Of a stretch of DNA of 58,425 nucleotides, positions 1 to 11,443 are shown in pieces. Source of the stretch: Streptosporangiales bacterium (GTDB taxonomy: Bacteria > Actinomycetota > Actinomycetes > Streptosporangiales > WHST01); NCBI GenBank assembly GCA_009379955.1, contig WHST01000028.1, positions 1-58,425 on the forward strand. Direction: 5' to 3'. The translations under genes were made by a program, and so were the position numbers. Numbering within the stretch: the first letter of the stretch is position 1; every line of letters begins with the position of its first letter. The notes beneath the pieces are model-generated. The model had not been told where the DNA came from. It worked only from the letters and a program-made list of their open reading frames with translations, and made no database searches.

Positions 1-1
1 C

Positions 2-706
2 CTGCCCGAAACCGCCCCGCAGACCCCCGAGCCGGGGTCAAGGGGGCTCGGCAGAGAACCCGGCAGCCGTTCGGGAACCACCGCGAGCGTCCGAAGGCCG
101 GGTCATCCCGGGAATGGCTCATTGATCAGCGCATCCCTAGCTGGTCTCGCGGGCGTCTCGCCTGGGTCGGTCTCCAAGCTCCTTGTCACTTTGGCCTCGG
201 AGGGGGTCGTCGACCGCGACGAGAACGGCAGCGTTGTCGCCGTTCGCCGGCGAGCACTGCTGGGGCGTTGGGTGGTCGACTACTCCTTCGCGAAGGCCAA
301 CCCATCGGTCGGCTACTCCATCGCACCACGGGGTCTGGAGCGGACTCTCGTTCGTCTGGATGATCAGATGAACGTCGCCATCACGGGATCGGCCGCCGCG
401 CGACGGCTGCTGCCGGAGTCGTCGACGTCCGTCGTTCCACTGCGGCTGTTGGCAATCTACGCCGCGCGTCCAGCGGAGTTGGCCGGCGAGCTTGGGCTGA
501 TCGACGCAGAGCCGGCGACCGCAAACGTCGTCATCGCACGACCGCAGGACCCCGACATACTCACTCCGCCTGACGAAGGCGATCTCGTGACGGCGCCGCT
601 TCCGCTCGTGATCGCGGACCTGCTCACCCTGCCCGGCCGGTCCGACGCGGAGGCCGAGCAGCTCATGGACGCACTCGCGGCCGCCGACGAAGCGTGGAAG
701 GGATGA
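2..706 (+). CDS. AbiEi-like winged-helix antitoxin (5' truncated by window edge)
   Basis: Probable DNA-binding antitoxin/repressor of a nucleotidyltransferase toxin pair. The frame is open back to position 2 with no stop, so the true start probably lies outside the window; the first usable start inside is TTG at 122. Counting from there, a helix-turn-helix (SASLAGLAGVSPGSVSKLL, about residues 3-22) is followed by a wing (EGVVDRDENGSVV), then a roughly 150-residue C-terminal domain as in AbiEi-type proteins. It ends TGA only 3 bp before the ATG of the downstream nucleotidyltransferase gene, which indicates one transcript. In the family the first protein neutralises the second and represses the operon. 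The family call rests on domain order and pairing, not on an alignment. The N-terminal extent is uncertain. Confidence 0.6.
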   Translation: MPETAPQTPEPGSRGLGREPGSRSGTTASVRRPGHPGNGSLISASLAGLAGVSPGSVSKLLVTLASEGVVDRDENGSVVAVRRRALLGRWVVDYSFAKANPSVGYSIAPRGLERTLVRLDDQMNVAITGSAAARRLLPESSTSVVPLRLLAIYAARPAELAGELGLIDAEPATANVVIARPQDPDILTPPDEGDLVTAPLPLVIADLLTLPGRSDAEAEQLMDALAAADEAWKG

Positions 707-709
707 CCC

Positions 710-1408
710 ATGGACGACCTTGCTCCTGAGTATGTCGCCGCGCGCAGGGTGCTGCTCGACGCGCTCGTCGCCCTCGACGGTCACGTCGACAACCTCGTGC
801 TCGTCGGTGCTCAGGCTGTCTACCACCACACCGAATCGGCCGACCTGAACGTGCCGCTCATGACCACGGACGCGGACCTGGCCGTCAACACCCGCGAGTT
901 TGCCAACGTACCGGAGATCGGCGGGGTGCTGCGGGCTGCCGGCTTCACTCCCGGCCCGAATCCCGGGCACTGGGTGTCGGTGAGCGACGTGGCCGTCGAT
1001 CTGATGGTGGTGCCCCACCAGGCAGGCACGACCAATGCCTCAGCACGTGCAGCGCGGATCGCCCCTCACGAGAAGCTCACCGCCCGGATCGCTCGCGGCC
1101 TCGAACCTGCGTTGCTCGACAACGAGATCGTCACCATCGCCGCACTCGAGCCTGGTGACGCCAGGACGTGCGACATGCGGGTGGCTGGGCCAGCGGCATT
1201 GCTGACGGCGAAGGCCATCAAGATCGGAGAGCGGCTGGAACAAGCGGACCGGCAGCCCGACCGGCTCAAGGAGAAGGACGCCCTCGACGCATTCCGGCTG
1301 ACGCCGCAGGGACGACTCGCCCAGCTTGCTGCCGCCGCCTCCCAGGACGACCAAACCGTCGCCCCAGCCTTCTCCGCTCTCGTCAACGAACTGCTCGCCG
1401 CGCTGTGA
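710..1408 (+). CDS. AbiEii-like nucleotidyltransferase toxin
   Basis: 232 residues. The N-terminal half has the pol-beta-type nucleotidyltransferase signature: G33-A-Q-A followed by T53-D-A-D56, matching GGxAxxx...TxDxD, where the two Asp bind Mg-NTP. The C-terminal part has a Lys-rich helical segment (ALLTAKAIKIGERL, then LKEKDALDAFRL) as in AbiEii/AbiGii toxins. In that family the enzyme transfers nucleotides to tRNA or another target and halts growth until the partner neutralises it. The start is ATG 3 bp after the antitoxin-like gene. The substrate cannot be read from the sequence. A housekeeping nucleotidyltransferase is the alternative, but the tight pairing with a wHTH protein favours toxin-antitoxin. 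Confidence 0.65.
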   Translation: MDDLAPEYVAARRVLLDALVALDGHVDNLVLVGAQAVYHHTESADLNVPLMTTDADLAVNTREFANVPEIGGVLRAAGFTPGPNPGHWVSVSDVAVDLMVVPHQAGTTNASARAARIAPHEKLTARIARGLEPALLDNEIVTIAALEPGDARTCDMRVAGPAALLTAKAIKIGERLEQADRQPDRLKEKDALDAFRLTPQGRLAQLAAAASQDDQTVAPAFSALVNELLAAL

Positions 1409-1435
1409 ATCAGCCGAGGGGCGACAGCCGAAGGT

Positions 1436-1696
1436 GTGGGACGTGTTCTGCTCAGTCGTGATGCTGACGCTCGATTCGCGGATCTTCCGGGCGTCACCGC
1501 CCGAACAGTCCTGACCGAGCCGATCAAAGTGCCTCCGCGCACGATTCCCGCCGCTTTGCTGCGAGCGGCCGCAGACGCGGGGCAAGTCTCGATAATGCTC
1601 CCGCTAGGTCCACCCCAGCGAGTCTGTCTCCTCTCGGACGGCCGGACATGGATCACGGCGCCTCAGCTATGGCAGCTCCCGACCGGTGCTGGTTGA
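1436..1696 (+). CDS. Hypothetical 86-residue ORF
   Basis: The 327 bp between the toxin gene and the DUF1772 gene hold this GTG-started frame. The predicted protein has an Ala/Leu-rich helix (IPAALLRAAADAG), then a beta-like stretch (QVSIMLPLGPPQRVCLLS) ending WITAPQLWQLPTGAG. I recognise no family and see no good ribosome binding site. It could be a small gene, a decayed remnant, or chance open frame in GC-rich DNA. Nothing else is evident in this gap. Confidence 0.25.
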   Translation: MGRVLLSRDADARFADLPGVTARTVLTEPIKVPPRTIPAALLRAAADAGQVSIMLPLGPPQRVCLLSDGRTWITAPQLWQLPTGAG

Positions 1697-1735
1697 CTCA
1701 GGGTTCGGCGGTACGACTCTGGTGGGAGAACAACG

Positions 1736-2218
1736 GTGGACGTCCTACGTCTGGTGGTGCTGGTCCTGGCGGTGCTGGCGACGGGCCTGCACGCCGGGCT
1801 CTACTACACCTTCGCGATCGCGGTCATGCCCGGCATCGGGCGGACCGGAGACCGGACGTTCGTCGAGGCGACGCAGCACGTGAACCGCGCGATCCTCAAC
1901 GGCTGGTTCGCCCTCGCCTTCGCCGGCGCGCCGATCCTCTCGCTGGTCGCGGCGTTGCTGCACCTCGGCGCCGGCCAGCGCGGCGCGCTGCCGTGGGTGG
2001 CGGCGGGGTTCGCGCTGAACCTCGCCGTGTTCGTCATCACGATGGCGCTGAACGTCCCGCTCAACAACGCCCTCGACCGCGCCGGCGACCCGGAGCACAT
2101 CGCCGACCACGGCGCCGTGCGCACGGCCTTCGAGCGGCCGTGGTCGCGGTTGAACGTCGTACGTGCCCTGGTGTGCCTCGCCGCGTTCGCCGCGCTCACC
2201 GTCGCCCTGGTCGACTGA
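1736..2218 (+). CDS. DUF1772 (anthrone oxygenase-like) membrane protein
   Basis: 160 residues with four hydrophobic segments (about residues 3-25, 48-72, 85-105 and 140-158). The family pattern is present: GLHAGLYYTFAIAVMPG early, then FVITMALNVPLNNAL and a late ERPWSRLNVVR. DUF1772 proteins are small four-helix membrane proteins; a few are described as anthrone oxygenase-related, most have no known role. The GTG start at 1736 is supported by GGGAG about 7 nt upstream. It converges with the chaperonin gene at the end of the monooxygenase operon, with 35 bp between them. No functional link to that operon is apparent. Confidence 0.75.
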   Translation: MDVLRLVVLVLAVLATGLHAGLYYTFAIAVMPGIGRTGDRTFVEATQHVNRAILNGWFALAFAGAPILSLVAALLHLGAGQRGALPWVAAGFALNLAVFVITMALNVPLNNALDRAGDPEHIADHGAVRTAFERPWSRLNVVRALVCLAAFAALTVALVD

Positions 2219-2253
2219 CAGCCGCTGGCGCACGCGGGCAGGCCGCGAACTCG

Positions 2254-4993
<2,740 letters not shown>

Positions 4994-4997
<4 letters not shown>

Positions 4998-5686
4998 GAC
5001 GCCTCCTCCAGATTCGACGAGGGATACCGATGACGGAGCATGCCGACGCAGATTCCGGTGTTCGCGTCCTGGCCCACCGCGGTCAGCCTCGCCCGGGCCA
5101 GATAGTCGCGCATCGCCTCGGCGTCGACGGCGGCACCCGTCTCCGGATCGATCGCGAGCGGGGTGTCGTCACCGTGTGGCAGGCCCAGCTCACGCCTCCG
5201 CTCACGCAGCCGCTCCAGGTCCTGGCTCGCGGGCACGTCGCCGAGAGTCACGTCCACCAGTCGTCCCGGGTCGATGCCGGACGCGAGCACGGCCCGGCAC
5301 ACCCGGTCGGTGCCGGCCAGCACCGTCTTGCGCAGGAAGGTGGCCCGCAATCCGTCCAGCTCGGCGACGGCCTCGCCGTCGAACGTGCTGACGAAGCCCG
5401 CACGCGCGGCGACTCCTTGGTTGATCACGTCAGCGGCGAAATGGTCCTCCAACTGCACGTCGACGGCGTGGACGCCCTCGACGTCACGCACCGCCTCATA
5501 CGCGTCGGCGACCATGAGGAACGCGAAGTTCGGCGCACAGAAGTACGTCGGCAGCCGCAGCCGAACCGTCGCCGTGCCGTCGGCAACGGTGCTCGACCGG
5601 ACGAAGCCGAGGCTCGTGACCGGCTGACCCAGCTCGGGGTCGAGCACCGTGTCCAGCGCCGCCGTGATGGTGGCGAACCGACTCAC
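4994..5686 (-). CDS. DUF59 / MIP18-family metal-sulfur cluster protein
   Basis: 230 residues. The first 85 or so match the DUF59 (MIP18/PaaD-like) fold: ITAALDTVLDPELGQPVTSLGFV and the PTYFCAPNFAFLMVADA segment containing a Cys. The family helps assemble or deliver iron-sulfur or other metal centres. The remaining 145 residues are an extension found in prm/mim-cluster members, of unknown role. It overlaps the amidohydrolase upstream and the alcohol dehydrogenase downstream by 4 bp each. A role in metallating the diiron hydroxylase or maturing the reductase [2Fe-2S] centre is plausible inference only. Confidence 0.85.
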
Positions 5687-6723
5687 GCCTGCTCCACGAG
5701 CGCCGCGTCATCGCGGGCGGCCGGCTCAGCGTCGACCTGACACTCCTTCGGCACGTCGATGCCGTAGAGCTTCGCCGCGTTCAGGCCGAGGATCTTCTTC
5801 TTCCCCGCGGTGCCGAGCCGCGGGTAGTCGGAGAACGTCTCGTCCGGATAGTCCCAGTCGACGAACATCTCCACCTGCCACTTCGGCTCCCAGATGGCGT
5901 AGTCACTGCCGAAGGTCATCTTGTCCTCGCCGACCCAGTACAGCAGCTCACCCATCACCTTCGCGAAGAAGCGAGGGCGGCCGAACATCTCGGCGCCCGT
6001 CGCCACCGACAGGCCCGCGTACACGTTCGGCTCCTGCGTCGCCAGGTAGCAGAAGTCCTCGATCCGCGGCAGTCCGACGTGCTCGATGATGAAGTTCAAG
6101 CCGGTGTACTTGGTCGCCGCGTAGTCGACGTCGGCCATGTCGAAGGCGTCCTTGTCCAACGGCCAGATCGTCGGACCCTTGTGCACGTGGATGTTCGTGA
6201 CGCCGAGCTCTCCGCACTTCTCGAAGAACCGTTCTGCTGCGGGATCCTTCATCGACCAGCCGCGGGAGTCGCCGATCCACTCGGCGGTGTAGAGCTTCAC
6301 ACCCTTGCAGCCGTACTGGGCGACGTCCTGCTCGAGCTTGCGCAGACCAGCGTCTCCCTCACGCGGGTCGAAGCGACTGTTGAGGATGAACTTGTCCGGA
6401 TACTTCTTCTTGAGTATCGCGTTGCGCTCGACGGTGTTGAAGCCGTCCTTGTACCAGTACCTCAGGTCGGTCGGCTGAAAGATCGCGATGTCCTCATGGC
6501 CGTCTTCGAAGATGTCCCGCATCAGATCGTCTTCGGAATACTTCCGGAACTTGTCCATCTTCCAGTGCGTCTCCGGCGGGCCGAGGCCCATGTACCCGTG
6601 GAAGCACTCGATCCAACCCTTGGCGTACTCCTCGCGACCCTCGACCCAGTTCTCCGGACTGGCGTCCCAGTAGTGAATGTGAGTGTCGACGATGAAGTAC
6701 TTCTCACCGTTCTTCTCGTACAC
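5683..6723 (-). CDS. Amidohydrolase-family (TIM-barrel) protein of the prm cluster
   Basis: 346 residues from GTG at 6723, with AGGAGG overlapping the end of prmD as ribosome site. Amidohydrolase_2 metal ligands are visible: VDTHIHYWD (HxH), GVKLYTAEW, IHVHKGPT, FIIEHVGLPR and FGSDYAIWE (the Asp). Homologues sit at the same place (after the coupling protein gene) in Gordonia and Mycobacterium propane/acetone monooxygenase clusters. Their exact reaction is not established; a hydrolytic step on an oxidised product or a maturation role are both possible. The 9-bp gap after prmD and 4-bp overlap with the DUF59 gene show co-transcription. Confidence 0.85.
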   Translation of the reverse strand: MYEKNGEKYFIVDTHIHYWDASPENWVEGREEYAKGWIECFHGYMGLGPPETHWKMDKFRKYSEDDLMRDIFEDGHEDIAIFQPTDLRYWYKDGFNTVERNAILKKKYPDKFILNSRFDPREGDAGLRKLEQDVAQYGCKGVKLYTAEWIGDSRGWSMKDPAAERFFEKCGELGVTNIHVHKGPTIWPLDKDAFDMADVDYAATKYTGLNFIIEHVGLPRIEDFCYLATQEPNVYAGLSVATGAEMFGRPRFFAKVMGELLYWVGEDKMTFGSDYAIWEPKWQVEMFVDWDYPDETFSDYPRLGTAGKKKILGLNAAKLYGIDVPKECQVDAEPAARDDAALVEQA

Positions 6724-6732
6724 GTCTGCCTC

Positions 6733-7104
6733 CTAGGAGCGAGCGACGAGGTCGAAGTCGAGGAACTCGGCGGCGTCCTCGGGGTTCGCGAACATGATGG
6801 TGCGGTCGTCCTGGTGGATCATGCGCCCGTAGTGGGTGGACATGCTCTCCTCGAACTCGGCCGCGTTGAACCAACCGTCCTCCTCACCGGCCGCTTCGTC
6901 GATCTCGTCGTAGACGACGTCCATCCGACCCTTCGCGTCGACCCGGATCATCGAGGGCAGCGGAGTGATCGTGACGTTGTCCCTGTGTCCCATCACCTCG
7001 GCGACGATCGCGCCGACCTGGTTGTTCATCAGCGTGAAGCCGCACATGTTGGACGCCGTGTTGTTGCGCTCGAACGGGCTCTTCGCCGTTGTGTAGGTCG
7101 TCAC
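6733..7104 (-). CDS. prmD: Monooxygenase coupling (regulatory) protein, MmoB/DmpM family
   Basis: 123 residues. MmoB/DmpM-type features are NNQVGAIVAEVMGHRDNVTITPLPSMIRVDAKGRMDVVYDEI split over about residues 26-70, with the typical VGxIxAEVM and a central beta segment. The protein binds the hydroxylase and tunes dioxygen activation. The start is GTG at 7104, overlapping the prmC stop in GTGA (4 bp); the longer frame upstream runs through prmC and is rejected. The order matches mimD/prmD of known propane monooxygenase operons. Confidence 0.9.
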   Translation of the reverse strand: MTTYTTAKSPFERNNTASNMCGFTLMNNQVGAIVAEVMGHRDNVTITPLPSMIRVDAKGRMDVVYDEIDEAAGEEDGWFNAAEFEESMSTHYGRMIHQDDRTIMFANPEDAAEFLDFDLVARS

Positions 7105-8270
7105 TGGGCCAGCTCCTTCGGTGTCTGCAGATCCAGGTCGGACAAGATGCCGACGAAACGGCTCTTGGCACGGTCGAGGCCGTCCTCGAAACGCGGCGGC
7201 TTGGCGTCCGGCTGCGACCACAGTGGTTGCAGCGTCCTCGCCGCGGCGATGCATCGCGGCACCCACCCCGTCAGCCAACGCTGCATGATCTTCCGGTTGT
7301 GGTCGGCGAACTCCTTGTCGTCGCACAGCAGCCGGAACATCGCCTTGGTGTAGCGGAGGTCGCGTTCGGCGTAGTCGTACTCCTCCGCGCCGACCAGCGT
7401 CGGCGTGACGAAGTCCCCGTTCGCCGGCGCCGCCTGCTGGACCATGTTGCTGCGGAACAGCTCGCCGACGAGCGGCTCGAAGACGATGTTCCCGGCGAAT
7501 ACGGCCTCGCACCAGTCCCAGATCCCGGTCAGCTGCTCGGCCGTCTCACGCACGCCCTGCCAGGCGGGGTCACCGTTCCAGGTCTCGACGTGTGCCGCGC
7601 CGTCGAACGCCGAGATCTCCTCGCTGAGCGTCAGGTTGTACAACGCCAGGTCCTGGGCGGCGCGGATCCGGTGCATGCTGTTCACCGATATCGCGTTGTT
7701 GTGCATGTTGGTCGGCGCCCGGCGGTTGGCATTGGCGAACAAATAGAGCCCGAGGCCGTGGTCGACATGCATCCAGGCGCCCACGTGGTGCGAGACGAAC
7801 TGCACCCAGTTCGGATTCCACTGCTCGAACGCCTTGGCCTGCCGCGCCGCGTCGACGTTCTGGTTGAGCTGGCGCACCACGTTGGAGTTGTAGCGGTACA
7901 GCGTCAGCTCCCACTCCTCGTTGGGATCGCGGAACTCGTGCCAGCCCAGGGCAGGCCATTCGTATCCCTGGCCGCCCGAGCCGGGTGACCGTACCGGTAC
8001 CGGCCTGTCCGTTCCCCAGGCCCTGAGCTCCGTCCACTCCAGCGGGTAGCCGCCCTTGCCGTCGGCGAACCCGTACAGCCAGCCCTGGGCGAGGTAGTGC
8101 CTCGGGTCCGGCTGCACCTCGACGGTCACGTCCTCGTAGTGGCTCTGCTTGCGCTTCTGCGGCGTGAAGTAGTTGAACCGGCGGGCCTCCGAGTCCGGGA
8201 AGTCCTTCGCGCCCGCCTCGGCGTCGGTGAAGACAGGCTTCGGCACACTTCGCTGTTGTGTCGTTGTCAT
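7101..8270 (-). CDS. prmC: Binuclear iron monooxygenase hydroxylase, small (beta) subunit
   Basis: 389 residues. The sequence has the MmoY/TouE-type beta-subunit look: SEARRFNYFTPQKRKQSHYE near the N-terminus, LTLYRYNSNVVRQLNQNVD, and HHVGAWMHVDHGLGLYLFANANRR. It lacks the paired ExxH iron ligands, as expected for the non-catalytic subunit that supports the alpha chain. It follows prmB by 18 bp and overlaps prmD by 4 bp. The match in order and length to mimC/prmC is strong. Confidence 0.92.
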   Translation of the reverse strand: MTTTQQRSVPKPVFTDAEAGAKDFPDSEARRFNYFTPQKRKQSHYEDVTVEVQPDPRHYLAQGWLYGFADGKGGYPLEWTELRAWGTDRPVPVRSPGSGGQGYEWPALGWHEFRDPNEEWELTLYRYNSNVVRQLNQNVDAARQAKAFEQWNPNWVQFVSHHVGAWMHVDHGLGLYLFANANRRAPTNMHNNAISVNSMHRIRAAQDLALYNLTLSEEISAFDGAAHVETWNGDPAWQGVRETAEQLTGIWDWCEAVFAGNIVFEPLVGELFRSNMVQQAAPANGDFVTPTLVGAEEYDYAERDLRYTKAMFRLLCDDKEFADHNRKIMQRWLTGWVPRCIAAARTLQPLWSQPDAKPPRFEDGLDRAKSRFVGILSDLDLQTPKELAQ

Positions 8271-8288
8271 CTGCTTCTTCCTTCGGTG

Positions 8289-9338
8289 CTAGCTCTCGTC
8301 GGCATCACCGGTGGTGGTGAACTTGTCGTAGAAGATCCGTCTCTCCGCCACACCGAGCGTGGGCAGCAGAGCCAGAGCGGCCTCGACCATGGGCGGGGGC
8401 CCGCACACGTACGCGTCCACGGAGGTCAGGTCGCCCTGCATGCGCTCGACCACATCGGTGATCAACCCGACCTCGCCGTGCCAGTCGTCCTCGTCGTCCG
8501 GCTCCGAGAGAGCGGGGACGTACCGGAAGTCGGCGAGTCTCTCCGTCAGAGCGGTGAGCTCCTCCTCGAAGCACAGGTCTCGCCGGCGGCGGGCGCCGTA
8601 GTAGAACGTCGCCGGTCGGTCGATGCCGCGTTCCGCCATCGAGCGCAGCAGCGAGAGGATCGGTGCCATCCCGGCGCCGCCGCCGACGAAGACCAACCCG
8701 GCGTCAGGCGCATCCCGTAACGTGAACACACCGAACGGGCCCGTGATCTCCAAGTGGTCACCGACCGCGACCTCGGTGTCGAGAAACCTGGAGAACAGGC
8801 CGTCCGGGTAGATCCTGATGACGAACTCGAGGAGACCGGTGTCCGCACTGGACGTGTTCGCCATGGAGAAGGACCGGGTGGCGTCGTGACCGGGCACGGT
8901 GAAGTCCACGTACTGGCCGGGGAAGAACTTCAGTATCGACGGCTCGACGAGACGGACCACCAGGTTGCGCATGTCGTGGGTCACGTGGTCCAAGGCCTCG
9001 ACCTCCACCTCGGCCTGCTGTATCGGTAGGCCGGACTTGATCATCTCCTCGTCGTAGTTGAGCAGCTCGATGGTCAGGTCCTCGTACGCGTGCGTCCTGC
9101 AGAGCAGGGTGTAGCCCTCGTCCTTCTCGAACTCGGGCAGCGCGAACGTCGAGTACTTGTCGAGGTCGAAGTCGTCACCGTCGAGGACGAACGACTTGCA
9201 CGACCCGCACTGGCCCTCCTTACAGCCGTGCATGAGCATGATGCCCTGCTCCGCGGCGGCGCGCAGGATGGTCTGGTCCTCGTCGACCTCGATGTCGATC
9301 CCGACCGGTTCGAATGTCACCTTGTGCTTCTCGCCCAT
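8289..9338 (-). CDS. prmB: Monooxygenase NADH reductase, [2Fe-2S]/FAD
   Basis: 349 residues, an electron-transfer reductase. The N-terminal ferredoxin domain has HGCKEGQCGSCKSF plus a later LLCRTH, giving the CX4CX2C...C plant-type [2Fe-2S] pattern. The FAD domain has the RSFSMANT flavin motif, and the NAD domain has GGGAGMAPILS and CGPPPM. It passes electrons from NADH to the diiron hydroxylase. ATG at 9338 (MGEKHKVTFEP) is chosen because upstream residues are low-complexity and overlap prmA. A 32-bp gap separates it from prmA. Confidence 0.95.
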   Translation of the reverse strand: MGEKHKVTFEPVGIDIEVDEDQTILRAAAEQGIMLMHGCKEGQCGSCKSFVLDGDDFDLDKYSTFALPEFEKDEGYTLLCRTHAYEDLTIELLNYDEEMIKSGLPIQQAEVEVEALDHVTHDMRNLVVRLVEPSILKFFPGQYVDFTVPGHDATRSFSMANTSSADTGLLEFVIRIYPDGLFSRFLDTEVAVGDHLEITGPFGVFTLRDAPDAGLVFVGGGAGMAPILSLLRSMAERGIDRPATFYYGARRRRDLCFEEELTALTERLADFRYVPALSEPDDEDDWHGEVGLITDVVERMQGDLTSVDAYVCGPPPMVEAALALLPTLGVAERRIFYDKFTTTGDADES

Positions 9339-9370
9339 GGTCACGCTCCGGTCGGGATCGACAGTCGAGG

Positions 9371-11023
9371 TCAGGACTTCGGCCTGGCGGGGCGTCCGGC
9401 CGGACCCTGACGGTTGTAGTCGGTGACGAACGCGGCCCGCTCCGCGTCGGTCATCTGGTTGAGGAGGACGTTGGGGCTCTGCAGCGGCGGGCAGCGGCGC
9501 AGGTGGTCCAGCGTCCACATCTTCTTCGGGTCCAGGTCGAGGTGCGGCTGGGCGACCAGTGTCTTGCCGTCGTCGCGGACGAACCCCATGTCTGAAACGA
9601 CGTCCGCCCAGTTCCAGCCGTGGTAGAGCGTCTCCCACTCACGGGAGCCGATCAGCTGGCCCATGTTCGGTGTCTGCCGGCCCTGGTAGACCGGACGGAA
9701 CGCCTCGGCGTCGGTCCACCGGCATGCCTCGTGGCAGTAGGTCCGCCACTGACCGTTGACCTTGTCGACGACCATGTCCTCCCTGACCAGGCACGGCACC
9801 ATGCAGGTCCAGCACCTGTGCGGGTAGACGTAGTCGACGTTCTCGAGCGCGATCGGGTTGTGCCCGTTGGGGTACGACAGGCGGTTGTAGTTCTCCCACC
9901 ACTTGCCGTACCGGTCATACCAACCCGGGTACTTCGACTCGAACCACTCGAAGTCCTCGTCCGTCATCGGGTCGATGCGCCAGTAGTTGGCCAACCACCC
10001 GGTGGCGAAGAACTGCGCGACCTCGTGCACGTAGCCCTTGTGCCAGATCTGGTTCCACGACTCCTCGATGAGGTCGTGCGGGATGACGAGGCCGTACTTC
10101 TCCAGAGGGACGAGGTAGCTGCGGTAGTAGTCGTCGTAGATCCACCGCCGCCACATCTCCGCGTAGCTCTCCCGATCCTTGCGGCGGTCCTTGGTGCCGT
10201 ACTCGATGAAGGTGCCGATGGCCGCGTCGACGACGCGGTGGTTGTTCCACCACGCGTAGCGCAGGTCTCGCTCGAGCAGTTGGTGGTTGCTCTCGTCGGA
10301 CAATGCCATCAGCAGCGTGGCGTAGCCATTGCTGATGTGCCGGGACTCGTCGGACTGTACCGAGTGGAACACCGTCGGCAGCAGGTAGTCACCGTTGGCC
10401 GCGGCCTCCGCCGGCATGGCGACGAACAGCGTGTTGGTGAACGCGGTCTCCGCGACGATCGTCAGGTAGATGCTGGCCGCGGTGATCGCGTCGCCGGTGA
10501 TGAACCCCTCCGCGAACTGGCGACCGATGGTGCCGCAGTAGTCGTTCTGGAAGTTGCGCAGGCTGCTGTTGAAGCCGGCGGGATCGATGTAGTTGTTCAT
10601 GTACAGACGCTTCAGGTTCTGCTGAATCGTCGAGTGACGGACCTCGTCGATCATCTGGATCGCCTGGCCGTTGTGCAGCTCCGGATTCGGCACCGTGCGG
10701 AACAGCAGCGGCATCGCACGTGCGGCCGAGATCTCCGGCAGCGGGATGATGCTCAGGAACAGCTTCTGCCATTCCAGCCATCGTTCCTGCACCTGCCGGA
10801 ACATGTTGCCGCGTATCGCGCCGTCCTCGGCGCCGTACACCCGGTGGTCCTTCTCCTCCTGCATGGGGAAGTACGACCGCAGTACCTGCTTGAGTGGGTC
10901 CTTCTTCTTCGCCTTCCGGAACGTGTAGTCCGTCCCGTAGTGCGACACCGGCTCGTGGTAAGCCGGCTCCCAGGACAGCTCCTGGATCTTCTGATGCGCT
11001 CTCGCCACGCTTTGGCGGCTCAT
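9371..11023 (-). CDS. prmA: Binuclear iron monooxygenase hydroxylase, large (alpha) subunit
   Basis: 550 residues, the catalytic subunit. All six carboxylate-bridged diiron ligands can be placed by comparison with soluble methane monooxygenase: Glu97 (LPEISAARA), Glu127 and His130 (IDEVRH), Glu192 (VAETAFTN), Glu226 and His229 (SDESRH). The C-terminal part has [12 protein letters not shown], typical of the propane/acetone (MimA/PrmA) branch rather than of methane enzymes. ATG at 11023 follows TAGGAGTCATC. Expected reaction: hydroxylation of propane at carbon 2 and of acetone or phenol-like substrates; which one this enzyme prefers is not visible. Confidence 0.95.
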   Translation of the reverse strand: MSRQSVARAHQKIQELSWEPAYHEPVSHYGTDYTFRKAKKKDPLKQVLRSYFPMQEEKDHRVYGAEDGAIRGNMFRQVQERWLEWQKLFLSIIPLPEISAARAMPLLFRTVPNPELHNGQAIQMIDEVRHSTIQQNLKRLYMNNYIDPAGFNSSLRNFQNDYCGTIGRQFAEGFITGDAITAASIYLTIVAETAFTNTLFVAMPAEAAANGDYLLPTVFHSVQSDESRHISNGYATLLMALSDESNHQLLERDLRYAWWNNHRVVDAAIGTFIEYGTKDRRKDRESYAEMWRRWIYDDYYRSYLVPLEKYGLVIPHDLIEESWNQIWHKGYVHEVAQFFATGWLANYWRIDPMTDEDFEWFESKYPGWYDRYGKWWENYNRLSYPNGHNPIALENVDYVYPHRCWTCMVPCLVREDMVVDKVNGQWRTYCHEACRWTDAEAFRPVYQGRQTPNMGQLIGSREWETLYHGWNWADVVSDMGFVRDDGKTLVAQPHLDLDPKKMWTLDHLRRCPPLQSPNVLLNQMTDAERAAFVTDYNRQGPAGRPARPKS

Positions 11024-11038
11024 GATGACTCCTAACCG

Positions 11039-11083
11039 GCCGGTTCCGGCGACCCGTTGCGGTGATTAGATCCCGGAACCGGC
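11039..11083. repeat. 11-bp inverted repeat in the prmA leader
   Basis: GCCGGTTCCGG (11039-11049) and CCGGAACCGGC (11073-11083) pair perfectly around a 23-nt loop, just before the prmA ribosome site. On the minus-strand transcript this makes a hairpin between the small gene and prmA. There is no T-run. It may cap or process the prmA message, or be a second operator. Confidence 0.5.
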
Positions 11084-11092
11084 GGTGTTTCG

Positions 11093-11107
11093 GTCTCAAT
11101 ATGAGAC
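11093..11107. promoter_or_regulatory. Operator palindrome upstream of prmA
   Basis: GTCTCA-ATA-TGAGAC, a perfect 6-bp dyad with 3-nt centre, 70 bp upstream of the prmA start. The identical 15-mer recurs at 11446-11460. It is a natural candidate for binding by the Fis-type HTH of the adjacent MimR-like activator. Confidence 0.65.
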
Positions 11108-11120
11108 AGGTAGGACGCGT

Positions 11121-11369
11121 TCACGGCTCGTCGAGCACGCTGGCGCGCAGGTCGGAGAGTTCGCGGTCACGTCTGGCACGCGCGGCCTGCGCGTCGGCCT
11201 CGATGGTCGGCTGGATACCAAGTGCACGCAGCAGTGCGGCGGCCGGTTCGCCGGGATCACCCGAGTCGCCGAGGGTCGGATGGCGCCCGTGCTTCACGAG
11301 ATGGTGGAACACGGCGTTCACGACGGTCCAGGGGTTGTACGTCTCCTCGGACGAGTCTTCGGACACCAT
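11121..11369 (-). CDS. Small protein leading the monooxygenase operon
   Basis: 82 residues from ATG at 11369, with GGGGAGG as ribosome binding site. It begins with an acidic stretch, then TVVNAVFHHLVKHGRHPTLG and GEPAAALLRALGIQPT, and ends in a charged helix (ARARRDRELSDLRASV). I know no named family. It lies 97 bp upstream of prmA, on the same strand, between the two copies of the GTCTCA palindrome, so it is probably transcribed with or just before the monooxygenase. It could be an accessory or regulatory small protein. Strong ribosome site and biased composition support a real gene. Confidence 0.6.
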   Translation of the reverse strand: MVSEDSSEETYNPWTVVNAVFHHLVKHGRHPTLGDSGDPGEPAAALLRALGIQPTIEADAQAARARRDRELSDLRASVLDEP

Positions 11370-11403
11370 GGGAGGTCCTCCCCGGCTGGCAGGCAGGCGT
11401 TCT

Positions 11404-11409
11404 CATCTT
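11404..11409 (-). promoter_or_regulatory. Candidate -10 box of the small-gene/prm promoter
   Basis: TAAGAT read on the minus strand, about 35 nt before the ATG of the small gene. The centre of the operator at 11444-11462 lies about 47 bp upstream of it, a position compatible with activation. No good -35 is seen, as expected for an activator-dependent promoter. Confidence 0.35.
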
Positions 11410-11443
11410 ACGCACCGATCAAACGTCCGCTGCCGGTCTCCGA

